A DNA stretch of 64,000 bases from Trichopria drosophilae (GCA_030407085.1 CM059586.1:91509501-91573500), one strand, 5' to 3'. Shown: positions 22,585 through 34,914, counted from the stretch's first letter. Program-made: numbers and translations. Notes: a model not told the origin generated them from the letters alone.

Positions 22585-23431
22585 ATGGATATTACTAGAA
22601 AGGTAATGAAACTTTATAATCTATTCAAAGTTACTTATACAGTGAAAAAAATGACTAATAAATACTCTTAAATAGGCTGATACGTCTTTCAATTCCTCAG
22701 TCAGCTCCGGAGCAAGCTCGAGGAATGAGGACCCAATAACAGCAACAAAAGCAAGTTCAATGATGAAATTCCTATTGGAAGGAGCTTCTGAAACAACTGC
22801 TGAAAACTGTACGCTTAGTAATGAAATTACAGATTTCCTCAGTACTCTTGGCTTTGATTTAAAAACATTGCCGTCAGATATAAAGGAAGGCTTGCAAACT
22901 GTATCGTCCATTCTAAAATCAGAAGGATTAAAAGAAGTTGACGATGCAGCACTGCAGTTGTGCATGGAACGGAAGAAAGTTCAGCAAAAGTTACAAGAAC
23001 ACAACGAAAAACTATTAAAAGCTAGGTACAACACTGCATATTCAAAATACAGTAGCATACAAGAAAACGTCGACAAAATACAAAAAATGGTAATCGATTT
23101 AGAAACATTATTAATTACAAAATCATCCGATGATGAAAATATGGAACCGAACAGGATTTTGTGGACGTCCAAATTAACCGAATATAAAAAGACTGTCGAA
23201 ATGTTAGAAACTGAATTAAGTGCAGTGCATAATACCGAAATTGGTCCAGACAGGACGATTGTAAAATTTGGTCTTCTTACCGAAAAACTCGAAGAGTTAA
23301 CAGAATTGAACAAGTTTTTAGAACAATTCGGCGAGTTACCTCCCAATATTTTACAAGCCAAAAGTGTCTTAGAAAGTAAAAAACGAGAATTGGAAGAAAT
23401 TGAACATATGATTAATAACAAAATTAATTAG
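22585..23431 (+). CDS. HAUS1: Probable HAUS augmin-like complex subunit 1
   Basis: Two exons: 22585-22602 (18 nt, MDITRK) and 22676-23431; the intron 22603-22675 has GT-AG ends and keeps the frame, giving 257 aa (human HAUS1 is about 278). The augmin/HAUS complex binds spindle microtubules and recruits gamma-tubulin for branching nucleation. Visible: a protein that is almost wholly heptad-rich coiled coil, no membrane segment, and a C-terminal block with TEKLEELTELNKFLEQF followed by LPPN at 227-230 and LESKKRELEEIE, the ending I associate with HAUS1 across animals and plants. Alternative: without the tiny first exon the protein would start at the ATG at 22760 (223 aa). It is convergent with the PRCC gene. 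Assignment is by motif only, so moderately sure. Confidence 0.65.
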
Positions 23432-23447
23432 AGATTTTTTTGTTACA

Positions 23448-23460
23448 AATAAATTTTATT
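23448..23460. terminator. Back-to-back poly(A) signals of HAUS1 (+) and PRCC (-)
   Basis: AATAAA on + at 23448-23453 is 17 bp past the HAUS1 stop; AATAAA on - at 23455-23460 is about 48 bp past the PRCC stop. The two hexamers are separated by a single base. Use of either is inferred. Confidence 0.55.
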
Positions 23461-23507
23461 ATTAAGTTTCTGTACACATAATATAGTTCGATACAATATT
23501 TACATAT

Positions 23508-24870
23508 TTAAAATCCGTATTTTGATCGGGTTTGTTGACGACTAAATTTATTTTGGGACCATTGATTTTTCAATTCTAATTCCATGGCTTTAGCTTGATG
23601 CGCCAAGTATGTAATCTGGTGTTTTTTCTTCGACTGACTGCTCGGTCCAGCACCTTGCGAGACTGGTCGTTGAGCAGTTTCTTCCGTCATTGCTTTCACC
23701 AGCCAGTCCCGTTCGTCAGGTTTTATATCTTCGCCGCTTATTTCAATTATTTCAGAAGGATTGAAGTCCTTATTTTTACGCTTCACGCCTCGTTTTCCAC
23801 ATAAATATTCAATTGCCTTCTCGTCGATCGCTACATTTCCTTCTGTATCGATATTATACTCTTGTTCGGGCACAGGTAATTTCGGCCCTATTTCTACTTT
23901 ATTTTTTGTAATGATTTCGTCTTTTCGTAAATTTGTAAACGAGGTCGTAAATGGTTTTTGTACAGGCACTTCTTCCGGCACTTTTTCTGTGACAGGTATT
24001 ACAGGATTCGGTAAATTTAAATCTTCGCACGGTGGTAAGAGATGATCAGGAATTTTTGTTGGAGTTGTAAGAGAAAAGAAATCCAATCCAGATTCTTTCG
24101 GTTCATCTTCGTCTTCGGAATTTGAATCGTAACTTATTAAAGAATTTAATACTTTAACTTTGTTGTCATTTATCTGTTTTTTGTTTTGTATCTCAGTCTT
24201 TTTTGGAATTGGAGTATTTGTACTTTTCTTTGTCAAAACATGAGGAATTAATGATTTCGCTTTTTCGATATTCGAAGCTTTTAGAGGCGGTAGAAGGTCT
24301 AGAAGTGCGCATCCAATCTACAAATATAAGTTCGATGAAGTCGATTGTTATTTATTTTATAAAAAATTCTTACCTTAGATGACTTAATCTTTTTTGTTTC
24401 TTTCTTTTCATCATCGTCAAGATCTTGAAACTGGAGGAATAATTAATATTAATTCTCATGAATTTAATATTTAATTAAAATAATCTTACGTCTGATAAAG
24501 AAGGTATTGAGATCTTCGCTCGACCCTGAGACTTTTTTACAGGTTTTTCAGCTCTCAAGTACAGTTCGCTTTTTGGAACTGGAATAACATCATCCTCTTC
24601 GACAATTTTATCTTCTCGATCGTTTCTCAAAGAGTCCATTGGAGTTGGTAGGAAATTAAAATTAATCGATTTGTTACTTATGTCGTTTGTAACTAACGGC
24701 ATTTGTTTATTAGTAACTTTTATTGGTTCAAGTTTTGTTTCTGTTAAAGGTAACTTATTTCCCACTGGTTTAAGTGCATCATTTTTCTGTTTTATATTAA
24801 TACTGGTTTTTTCAGGAGTAATTTCCTCTTCTTCACTTTCATCGCTGCTACCATAAGCCACAAGACTCAT
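23508..24870 (-). CDS. PRCC: Proline-rich protein PRCC homologue
   Basis: Three exons on -: 24870-24490, 24430-24374 and 24317-23508, all phase 0 with GT-AG introns, total 415 aa. PRCC is a nuclear protein linked to pre-mRNA splicing factors and, in vertebrates, to MAD2B; its gene is a partner in renal-carcinoma translocations. Visible: start MSLVAYGSSDESEEEE at the ATG 24870 (the diagnostic N-terminus; an ATG-less extension upstream is not needed), a second acidic block SYDSNSEDEDEPKESGLDFF near 195-215, low-complexity Pro/Lys/Glu linker, and the highly conserved C-terminus with HQITYLAHQAKAMELELKNQ and the terminal KYGF. No break is seen. Tail-to-tail with HAUS1. Confidence 0.92.
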
Positions 24871-25305
24871 CTTTCGGTGTATAAACAATTGTTTTCTTTT
24901 GTAAAAGAAATGTCACTTCTGTATACAGATCTATTGATGCTTGCGTGCTATTGCTCGGTTGGATTTACACCTATACTTCGGATTCGGAAGGACAATCGGC
25001 ACACTTCTAAATTCGTATGTGTACGTACATTGTTGGAGAACAGTCAATACTTTTGTATGCTGCGCATGTAAAAACAATGTATTGACGAGGAAATGTAGAG
25101 AGATGAGGTTAGGTGTATCGACGTACAAATCCGCAATGACGTCTACGGCACTGATTCCCCTAGAAATGCGAAAGCCAATCACATTGCGTTTATTTCCCCT
25201 AACATTACCAGTGTTGGGTAAAATGAAGGAAAAACTATGTAGTTTTCTACTAATATACGTAGATTACCGGTAAATTACGTCGAAAACGTCGATAACTGGT
25301 AGAAC
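24871..25305. other. Intergenic stretch upstream of PRCC
   Basis: No gene recognised. The base composition is less AT-biased than elsewhere (several ACGTAC/CGTACG stretches). It includes the presumed PRCC 5' UTR and promoter directly after 24870. Confidence 0.4.
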
Positions 25306-25309
25306 ACTA

Positions 25310-27171
25310 AAGTATGCTCGAAAACATAACCTATATGTTGAAAGTTATAATTTGTTTAAAAACTAACAACGCAACAATTCCTAGAGCTTATGGTTTACCT
25401 AAAATCCATAAACAAGGGTTACCATTAAGGATAATAATTTCTACTATAAACTCCGCTACTTATAATTTGGCAAAGTTTTTTACGTATATTTTAAATAAGA
25501 TCACATCTAAGAATAAATTTGAAGTCAAAGATAGTTGGGATCTTAGAGAAAAAATCAAATCTTATAGATTACCAGGTAATTATAAGTTAATATCCTTGGA
25601 CGTTACTTCCCTGTTTACAAATGTATCTATAGATATCACCTATCTAATTATAAAAAATAGATGGCATGAAATATATACAGGGTGATCGGCCAACCATTAC
25701 CCAGCGGCCAACTCTAGATTCTACAGATAATACTGAACAACTTTTTCCTCTGAAAAAATTTCCGGGAAGGTAGAGTTTTTAAGTTATTCAACACTAAACT
25801 TTAGGTGAAAAAATCACATTTTTTGAAATATCTCGACTCTGTTTGAAGGTATCTTAACGAACCGGAGCTCATTTTAAACATATTTTAAAGCTCTATAAAT
25901 TGTCTCTATTGGTTTTTGACCTACAATGAATATCTCTCTTGTTATAGCCATAACAACGGGGTAAATGCCAATTTTTCAGGGTTTTCGCGTTTAACTCGTT
26001 TCGACACATAGTTACCGAATATCACACAGGAAAAAGTTGTAGGCCTTGAAAAAACAAACATTTTTTGTCCTCTAATACGATGCGATTAAATTAAAACTGA
26101 ACCCTACAAGAGCCTCGTAAAGTCGACAAAATACAGTACGACAAATAAATCGATATTAATAACAAAATGTTATGAAAACGAGTGCAAATAGGGTTCAGTT
26201 TTAATTTAATCGCATCGTATTAGAGGACAAAAAATGTTTGTGTTTTCAAGGCCTACAACTTTTTCCAGTGTGATATTTCGATAGCTATGTGTCGAAACGA
26301 GTTAGACGCGAAAAACCTGAAAAATCGGCATTTACCCCCGTTTTTATGGCTATATAACAAGAGAAATATTCATTGTAGGTCAAAAACCAACAGAGGCAAC
26401 TTGTATAGCTTGAAAATATCTTTAAAATGAGCTTCGGTTCGCTAAGATACCTTCATACAGAGCCGAGATATTTAAAAAAAAGTGATTTTTCCCCCTAAAT
26501 TTTAGTGTTGAATGACTTAAAAACTCTACCTTCTCGGAAATTTTTCCAGAGGAAAAAGTTGCTCAGAATTATCTGTACAATCTACAGTTAGCCGCTGGGT
26601 AATGTTTGGCCAATTATTCATACCAATGGATGAATTTATTGCTGGTCTAAAACTAATACTAAATAATACTATGTTTTCTTTTAGAAATAAATTTTATAAA
26701 CAAGTCTATGGAGTACCAATGGGGTCTCCGCTATCTCCCGTAATTGCTAATTTATATATGGATTTTCTTGAAAATATTCTCATTAACAAATTGAATTTTA
26801 AATTACCGTTTTACCTAAGATATGTTGACGATATTTTACTTGCTGTTCCACTACATAAAGAAGAATGTGTTTTACAGATCTTTAATTCTTTACCTAAAAT
26901 TAACGGTTACATTAATAAAATTAAATTCACAATGGAATCAGAACAAAATAATAAAATACATCATAAAATACAAGAAAACGGCTATCCTGATAATTTAATT
27001 TCGGAATGCATTTGTAAAAGGGCTCATTTATTATATAACTCTTTACAATGTAATAAAAATAAAGATGAAACTGATTTTCTTAAAACGACATCAATACCAT
27101 ACGTGCCAGGCATAGCAGGAAAAAAAAAAATTACGTCAATGACCGTGTTTCTATTTACATTATTTATTTGA
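25310..27171 (+). mobile_element. Penelope-like reverse transcriptase, split by a fold-back insertion
   Basis: Part 1 (25314-25679) reads PRAYGLPKIHKQGLPLRIII, AKFFTYILNKI, LDVTSLFTNV and NRWHEI. Part 2 (26613-27171) resumes with IPMDEFIAGLKLILNNT, FYKQVYGVPMGSPLSPVIAN and the catalytic YVDDILL at about 26823. LPKIHK, SLFTNV and GxPMGSPLSP are hallmarks of Penelope-like elements rather than LINEs. After about 26950 the frame shows further deletion, and the GIY-YIG endonuclease and N-terminal part are missing. The insert at 25683-26614 sits between the two parts at a point where the family has no gap. Confidence 0.9.
25683..26614. mobile_element. Fold-back element inserted in the Penelope-like RT
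   Basis: Arms of about 410 bp are inverted copies: GGCCAACCATTACCCAGCGG at 25692 and its near complement ending GGTAATGTTTGGCC at 26612, continuing through GAGTTTTTAAGT, TAGGTCAAAAACC and CGATGCGATTAAATTAAAAC. The loop is about 26100-26190. It interrupts a reverse transcriptase reading frame, so it is younger than that element. The left flank has ATATACAGGGTG, a common MITE border, but the right end lacks its complement, so the exact ends are uncertain by about 10 bp. Confidence 0.85.
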
Positions 27172-28066
27172 TTTGATTATCCGGTCAATAAACTTATTTA
27201 AATTAGTATATGTTGAAAGATTTGTTTTATGAATTTTATAAAATATACCGTAATATGGGGTGTTAAGGGATCGAAAATAAGTTTCAGATAAAATTCTTAT
27301 AAGTTCCGGAATATAAAATCCTGAATGACAAGCGTTCTGATGTTAATGAATATAGGGGAAGTAGGGCAAAGTGGGATGGGTTCGGAAAAACTTGTATACA
27401 AAAAATATGGGACATAAGAATGGTTAGGTGTGATTTAGAAACCCTTATTTAGGTCCTCAACTAACTTATTATGAAACGCATTTTAAAAAAAGTATGTGTT
27501 TAATATTCCAAATTTCAATTTTACGAACAAATTTTTTTTTGAGTAATCTGAAAATCCAGGGGCAAAGTGGGACGAGTTGTTAAAATTACTTCCGGAAAGG
27601 TTTGAAGGATGCCGCTGAATTTTAATAACATCTAATTCCGTGTTCAACTAAACTTTAACTTCAATATGCTTCAATTGACGCTAGAATTTACCCCACAATA
27701 ACTATAAATGCATTTTACAAAGAAAAAACAGAATTGTATAAAATGGCAGATCCAAGATGGCGGACGCAAAATTAAAAAGTTGATCTAACATCGCTGTATT
27801 ACATTAAACTATATGAATCCGCTATTTTGAGTTTTTAAAGTCCGACATCGGATTCGTAATCAGCAACCCCCTAAACCACCAAGTAACAAGATTGAGGTTA
27901 ATTGGATTGATTTTTAAAAAAGGTGTCTGCCATCTTGGGCCCACCATTTTGAATTTTGAATATTTTGAAAATCGAGTGTGCTTGAGCGTGTACGTGTGCG
28001 TGTGCATGACGATGCCTCGGATTTCTATGCGGTAATCTTATGTATTTCCGCGAGTTATTACTTCAA
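27172..28066. other. No gene; fragments of GGGCAAAGTGGGA-type and GGCGGA repeats
   Basis: Two copies of a GGCAAAGTGGGA(T/C)G motif (27367 and 27562) and repeat motifs AGATGGCGGACGC / CATCTTGGGCCCACCA (about 27755-27955) are visible. A short GT-rich stretch with GTACGTGTGCGTGTGCAT lies near 27990. Nothing coding. Confidence 0.45.
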
Positions 28067-28385
28067 GTAATTTTTGTTTTTATCTTCTCGTTTTTTTACG
28101 TATGTCTTCCTTTGTTTTCTTCTTCTAACAATTTTTCCATTGTATTCGTTATAACTTTCTTCTTGTATTCTTAGTGTATTCCTTTCCTCAATGTTTCAAT
28201 TCTTTAGTTATTCTTATGGTTTCTTATTATACTTTTTTATTTGTATATTTTCTTCTTGGTTCAATCTTACTTATTCTTCTCTCAGTTATATTTCTTTATT
28301 TATCCTAAGAGTATTATCTCCTTCTTTTATTTTGTGCTTATGATTTTCTTCTAAGAGATTCTTTTGTTTCACTTGTTTATTATTT
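28067..28385. other. Long pyrimidine-biased tract on the + strand
   Basis: For about 320 bp the + strand is dominated by T and C, with frequent TTCTTCTT and CTTTGTTTTCTTC-type runs and little G. There is no tandem period that I can define. It is flanked by unbiased DNA. Confidence 0.6.
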
Positions 28386-31345
28386 TCGGTTCCGGTACGC
28401 GATAATTTGTATCGGAACGCGGCATGGTTGACTTATTTCTATCGTAATTGTCCTACACCTACAGCACTGACGCTGGCTCGTGAGTGAAGATGGTAGGTTT
28501 TCGTGTCGTATTTGTGAAATGTTATTTGATAGCAAAAATAATGATTCTGCTGACCATTGACCTAGATTAAGTAGTTTGAATTGAGTTTGTAAAAGTTTCT
28601 TTATCAGAGTTTTACATTTTTTTTTGTTGAAAATGAATGTGCTTGTATCATTTCGAAGCTCTGTTAGAAATTACAGTAATTTATTTCTGGATACTAATTA
28701 TTTCCTAAATATCCCGAGAACAACAGTAAACCGAACTAAATGCATCTACTTAGTAATAAATACGGAAGATTATGTATGCGACGAACACGACAATCGCGAT
28801 TAAAAATCTATATAACTCAAACTGGATAATGAGACAAATCGTACAGCGAATATTTATGTGTTGCACCATATTTTATAACGGATTGATAAGCGTGATCGTT
28901 GATACGTATTTCCCGACCAAAAATAATACGTCACAATAAATTGTTTCACTCACACAAGTGTCTATGGATCTTGGAACCGATTTAGTTTCGTTCCATGAAC
29001 AGGCCTGCGGATTTTCTGCCCTTCCGATTTTCCTTCTGGCTTGTAGCTCTAAGGGGCGTCGGTACTCGGTACACTTCACAAAAAATGTAGATGGACTGCT
29101 AGAGCAGCGTCGATTGTTTAAACCGGAAGTGTGGAGGCAGGTAGCTGAATCAGCGACATGACAGACCGCAAAGTGGTTGAAAAAATTAACCAGCAAGAAA
29201 TCCGTTCGGCAGAGTTCAATTGTTGAAAAGAAAAACAGTGAATTAAAATCGTCACTCACCAGGTGACCTTTCCAGAAATCAAGGAAAGATCGCAAATAAA
29301 AAAACAGCAAAACAATTAGGAGGCACCACGTGGCTCTTGGAAAACGTTCCAATATCGGCTTCGATTCTTTCTGGCTGAAGAAGAAACGTCCGTCTCCCTC
29401 GAATCCTTCAAGCCCTCTGCCTTACTTTTCGGAGTTTCCAATTCCCTTGCACGTTACCGAACATTTCCGAAATCATACTCGATTATCATCGACTTATATT
29501 ATAATTACAAAACGCGCTTAAACAATTCCTGCTCAGTCGCTACTCGGCACATGTTTATGATCCGTTACAAGTTGAACAAATTTGTTTGGTTGGTCATATC
29601 GTGATCGATGTATGATCCAGTTCAATCTTGAGAATGAGCGGAGATCTTCGGTAAACTACTTACGCAGTCAAAATCTTTGGTTTGCACTTTTGTTGGTAAT
29701 ATGAATGATGCAAGTCCAGAGTGGATCTCGGTATTTGATACGATGATGTCATTTAGGTAGTTCAATGACCTGTTGGATGAACGTTACGGCCTTGACGATA
29801 CAATTTTATTTAAAAAAAAATTCTTCTAATAATTTTGATGCATGATATTGGGCAGCTATGGTATTTCATAGGATTGTTTCTTCTCACCTCCTTGATCATT
29901 TACAAGTATTCATAGTATTTAGTGTGATAGTATGGATGTTTGTGAATGAGTTTTAAGGTACTATTATCTTAATTTATCTTAACTAAAATATTCAAAAGAG
30001 TGGAGTTAATCAAGTCAATGAAAGATATTTTCTGTGGCTGATCTACACCGCGAATACAATAATTACGGGTAATGCGTGATTAACATAATTTCCTAAAATA
30101 TGCATTCAATAATTTGACATACATATTCGCAAAGAACGATTCTATTAAATAATTTAGAGTATGCAATTTTTTGTGGGACACGGAAACTTGGTCAGTGATT
30201 GAACTTCTCATCGGACATTTACAAAAGTGTTGACGATTCTTTGTGGGAGTAGCGTAAGGCTATTATTAATATTAAATAAGGTTAACGGCATTGTGTTTCT
30301 TATTTCGTAATCTTAATTTAATAAATAATTTTCTTATGCCTTATGATTATGCTATAGATATTAACAATTCTTTTAATACGTATTAATATTCATAAAGACA
30401 TAGAATGTTTCATTAGTAGATTTCGAGAATTAGGCGAACTTTCAATAGAACTTTATATAAAAAAAAAATAGTTTAGAAAATTTTAAGTTTCAAAGATGTT
30501 ACAATATTTTGACGAGTGATAATGTACAGAACCCAATTGCGTACTCCTCCCTGCACATGCACCCATCAATTTAAAACTAACCTAATGCCACAGCTATAGA
30601 ACCTTTTTTGAGAAACTGTCCAGAGGAAGTTTCTTATGGACGTTATTTCTCAGTTAATTTATTCCGTATAAATTGTGATGGAGAAATAAAATACGGTGGC
30701 TCATTTTTTGTCTGGTCCGGTAGACCCTCATGAACACTCCTAAAAAGTAATTATTATATTATTTCCGACTGATTTGAAACCAGTTTTGTCCACTACTGTT
30801 TCATTAAAATCGTACTCTTGTTGATAGTTATTAACATGTAAATAATCTTGATTTTGTTATCGATCAATCAATTATAAGAAATAATTAAATGTAATTAATT
30901 TTCGAGTATTCGCCTTGTTAAGTATGCAACAGCGCCTACTACCGTGGAAAAGTGAAACTATCGAGATGGGTTACTGTCGAATACAGCATCATGTACGAAA
31001 TGGATGAAAATGGGGTTTTAATTGTTTTTCTAAAAAATAACTGTTAAGCTAAACATTCATTAATTAAAATATTTAGAACATTCACCATATGAATCAGCAT
31101 TTTGCAATTATTTCAGAACGTTTATTTTATTATTTTGCATATTTTCATATTACAAAAATTGATGATATGTTTGATCTGTTTTTTATTCGATCCAAAACCA
31201 GAAATTACCAGAATTATTTTCATTAATTTTATTTATTTCATTTATTCAGTGGTACACCGAAAAGTACCGCATAATTGCATGTAGGATATCACACATTTTC
31301 CTCAGCTGTGCATTTAATTATTCTTTTGTAAAATAGTTTAAAACC
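28386..31345. other. No gene recognised
   Basis: Between 28870 and 29520 the sequence is less AT-rich and non-repetitive but I could not assign an exon. The remainder is AT-rich without visible repeats. See rejected items for a hydrophobic frame on - near 29350-29260. Confidence 0.35.
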
Positions 31346-31357
31346 TTTTTGAAAATC

Positions 31358-31680
31358 CCTGGTAGAGATGGTCACGAGAATCTGCCCAGAGTTATCCTAG
31401 ATTTTGATGATCTGGCTAGAAACCAGCTCTGTAATATGGGTAGAAATTCTACTAAAAATGACATGAATTCTGGCGTAAATCTACCGAGACGCGAGATACT
31501 GAGACAGCTAATATTTTTTAACATGAGTGCGACAAGCTCCTACAACTCATCGACCTCGGCTCGATTCGAGAATCTCGAATACAGTAGAACCTCGATATAA
31601 GAACCATCGTTATAAGAGATTCTACCTAACAGATATTCCTAGCTGCTCGGATAACGGCTAGTTCAACCAGCTAAATTTCC
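31358..31680 (+). mobile_element. Internally deleted copy of a CCTGGTAGAGAT element
   Basis: Begins CCTGGTAGAGATGGTCACGA and continues GAATCTGCCCAGAGTTATCC, matching the longer copy at 36946-37435 in order and orientation. The region corresponding to about 37170-37360 of that copy is missing and the right end is degenerate. Non-coding. Confidence 0.75.
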
Positions 31681-34177
31681 ATAGTGTACGAAAATATTAT
31701 TGTCCTTCATTCATTTACAATATGAGAAACACACACAGTCTACCTGAATTTCGTCCGTTTCAATATTTTGCCTAATTTGGGACGTGTTTTTACCAGTGAT
31801 CTTAGCTCCGCTCAATAATTTATAATTGTCTCAGAAGTTGGCGCTGCCTAATACTTAACAGGGCCAATTATGTTACACAATTTTGTTATATGTGATTTTC
31901 GATCACAAAGTGTTATATGTGCAGAGATGTTAATTTCATGACATTTTTGTGATGAGCATTGGCCTCGCTCCGAAGTTCCAGAGGGTTACAAATAAGAGAA
32001 TTTTTAACCATTTTAAAATATAAAAATAGTAACACTCTTGGAAACTGAAAAATCATACGACCGTAACTTTGTCGAGTTTTTGCAGGTTTTTTGAGGTGAT
32101 TTCGTAGATGACTATATATATATATAGAAAAAATAAAATGGATACTACAATATGGATTAAGGTTATGCTAATTCAGAATCGACTATTCGATTTTCAAAAA
32201 TAAAAATGGCGAACCTAACATGACGGATAAGATCAACAGTAAATATAAAATATTTGTAAAATGAAATCAAATTGTCTTCTTTCAAATTCACCGTTACTTG
32301 CGACTTTTCGAATAAAAATTTATCTGATTGTGACTACTCTCTTTAAATATTTTGACTATCATTCTTTCTTTGTTTATCATAAACAGTAACAACAGATGTC
32401 AACATGAACACAAAAAATATAAACTGATTGTTATATTTCTTCTATAATAATTATATTATTGTATTTGAATGGATACGTAAAATCGATTGCACTCACAAAA
32501 TATTACACAAATAATAATTTATTACGAGTTCTATAAAATTAAATATTGAATGAAATGAAAATACATTTACTCGTGAGATTATGAACGAACCTGTTACATC
32601 CATTCCAATTTCAGAATAGGGGTATCTTGGTTTTTAATAACATTTTTCGATCAGGCGCTTCTCTACAATCTCTACAATAGTGGGTATTTATGAAGTTACG
32701 CGAACTAGCGGCGGCAAAAATATTCGCCAAGTGAATCGAAATCGCTAGTTGAGGATTCTGTATAGAGAGTAGACAATAATTTTGCTTTCCTCGTACAAAG
32801 AAAGAGGGAATAATACCGAAGTATATAGCTTCGACACACCGATCGAGTAGTATCCTCCTTTGATGGCCTCATTCTACATTTGAATTCTGTCTGATTTAAT
32901 TCCGTGAGATGCGAATTTAATAATTTTCTCTCCTCCCCTTTAAGGACCCGACTTCCTTTCCGGATATTCTTTGAGAAGTTCCTCGATAAGAGGATGCGTG
33001 GTCTTTTCATTTTATCCTTATGCGATTTGCATAAGAGTTCTAATAATATTTCACGGACTTTGTGATTATTGACGTTGTTCTCTTTTAAACTCGTTTACGA
33101 TTATTACGGGATTTAAACTTTGTCTGGTTGTCATGGTTGCAAAGTTTAGGACATTTAATAATCATGAATGGTTTAAATTGTATTCGAAATTACCGAACAA
33201 GCAAATATTTTCTTTTCTTTTTAAAATATTAGGTACATCTTTCACACAAAATTGTAATATAATTAATAACTTCATTAATCGCCCAGACTGTTTAGTAAAT
33301 ACAAATCATGATCGAATCCACTTTATTTCTTTACTTATTACTTGAAGCATGAAATCAGCATTTTTTATTTCTGGAGTTGTCTTAATCAGAAAGTAGCATA
33401 ATAATTAAAATTTCCTTGATTTAAAAGGTTAAAAGTCCATGTGTGCATGCTTCTGTATTGTCCATGCGAGATGACGCCACGTACCACCTGCAATCTGACA
33501 ATCTGTGACGACGGTAAGTGTTTATAAATATGTCTAATAAATAGAATGCTTAAAAAAAATGACGAATGTCAAAATCGCTAATAGAATAGACAAAAACAAA
33601 ACGTTTTGTCCCGCATGAAAAAAATTCCTGGAGCCGAAATAAATTGTAGACCCGTAAGCCCTCCAAGTTTTCCATTCATTAGTTTTTAACGTCGGTAGTG
33701 TACACATAATTTCTTCATGCAGTTTAAATATTTCTGCATTTAAAACACAGGCGAACCATTTTACAATACTTATTCTTATATACTTCTTTCGAATGGCGCA
33801 AGAAGAAGCGTGTAGAATTTAATGCTCCATCTTTCTTGCTGGAAGCTTTTTTTGTGATTTGAATTTTGGATAAGAAACGCCAAAACGTTCTTTTTTTCAG
33901 GTTTTTTCTGTTCGACCTCCCTATAATCTAGTATGTATGGACTCCGAAAACTAAACAGATCTAAGTTAGGCTATGACAAGTTCAAAAAGAGGTTGAACTT
34001 GGTTTTACCGTTTGACAGTTACAGTGTACATAAAGATCTCGGACACAACATTTTGCGTTTTTAGGTTTTTTGAGGTCTAATATTATCGTGTCTATGTCTT
34101 ATAAAATATGGTATGCACAAGGGTAGGGATTATTTCGTATTTTTTTTTTATTCACTCATATTTTACAGAGTAATGCT
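31681..34177. other. No gene; AT-rich DNA
   Basis: A TATATATATATATA run at 32114 and one AAAATGGCGAACC repeat near 32205 are visible, and TTTTTTGAGGT motifs with similar surroundings occur at about 32088 and 34060. The open frames present are short and unlike any protein that I know. Confidence 0.35.
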
Positions 34178-34876
34178 TACCCAACTGACACAGAAGTGAT
34201 TTTAATGTTTTCAAAACGTTTTTTTTAAACGTTTTAGAACACTTTAGAAACGTTACATGTCTGCCATTTTCATATGTTTAAAGAATCTATGAAACGTCGT
34301 AAGACTGAAAAGTTCGGAAAAAGTTCCAGCAACGTCCTTGGAACATCATTAAAATATTCATATTTTGGACCAGTAGTCGACCTGCGACAGGAATATTTCC
34401 AAAACATTCCGGGAACGTTTTTAGAATGTTCCACTGTCATACCGGAAAATAAACTTCCTTGATAACGTCCTGGGAACGTATTTGGAATGTCTTCAAAACA
34501 TTGAGATTTGTATACGACTCGCTGGGGTTCCGGGAACGTTTTTAGAACGTTCTACTGCCATACCACTAGTTAAAACTTAAGAGAACGTCTTAAAAACGTC
34601 CTGGGAACTTCTTTAAGATATTGAAATTTGAATTGGGCTCGATATTTCGGGAGCTACAGAAAACACGGTTGAAATGTTCTAAGAACGTTCCCGGAATGTT
34701 TTTAAAACATTAAATTCAATTTTGCATCAAATTTTGCCAAAAATATTTAAGAAATGTTACGTTTTCAATATGTTTCTCGTACATTTTTTCAATGTTTTTA
34801 GCAACGTTTTGTTTTGTTTTAAACATTTTGAAACGTTTTATTGACATTTTAGGAATGTTACGGTGCCCATTGGGTA
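34178..34876. mobile_element. TIR element with internal GGGAACGTTTTTAGAACGTT subrepeats
   Basis: Ends TACCCAACTGACAC (34178) and GTGCCCATTGGGTA (ending 34876) are imperfect inverted repeats. Inside, variants of CGGGAACGTTTTTAGAA recur at about 34400, 34465, 34530, 34590 and 34690, a loose internal tandem structure. Non-coding; family not recognised. Confidence 0.65.
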
Positions 34877-34914
34877 CCTAGTACATTCGTGGATGATCAA
34901 CATTTTTGGGGTTT

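Noticed and set aside
22621..23421. Open frames antisense to HAUS1
   Set aside because: Shadows of the coiled-coil coding strand; low-complexity Ser/Leu/Phe translation.
28873..29352. Minus-strand frame with a hydrophobic stretch (CLLIVLLFFYLRSF) and a GTGAGT donor, resembling a signal-peptide exon
   Set aside because: It has no in-frame ATG before the hydrophobic part, an upstream stop, and no recognisable domain or partner exon.
31555..31600. CGGCTCGATTCGAGAATC as a possible tRNA T-loop, and similar text at 37140
   Set aside because: No acceptor, D or anticodon arm around it; it lies within the repeated CCTGGTAGAGAT element.
31582..31640. CAGTAGAACCTCGATATAAG after a TA as another TA-flanked MITE
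   Set aside because: No matching right end was found, and the bases align with the homologous element copy at 37165, so it is probably native to that element.
32705..33010. 101-codon - frame rich in Arg/Lys/Ser
   Set aside because: No similarity that I recognise; chance frame is adequate.
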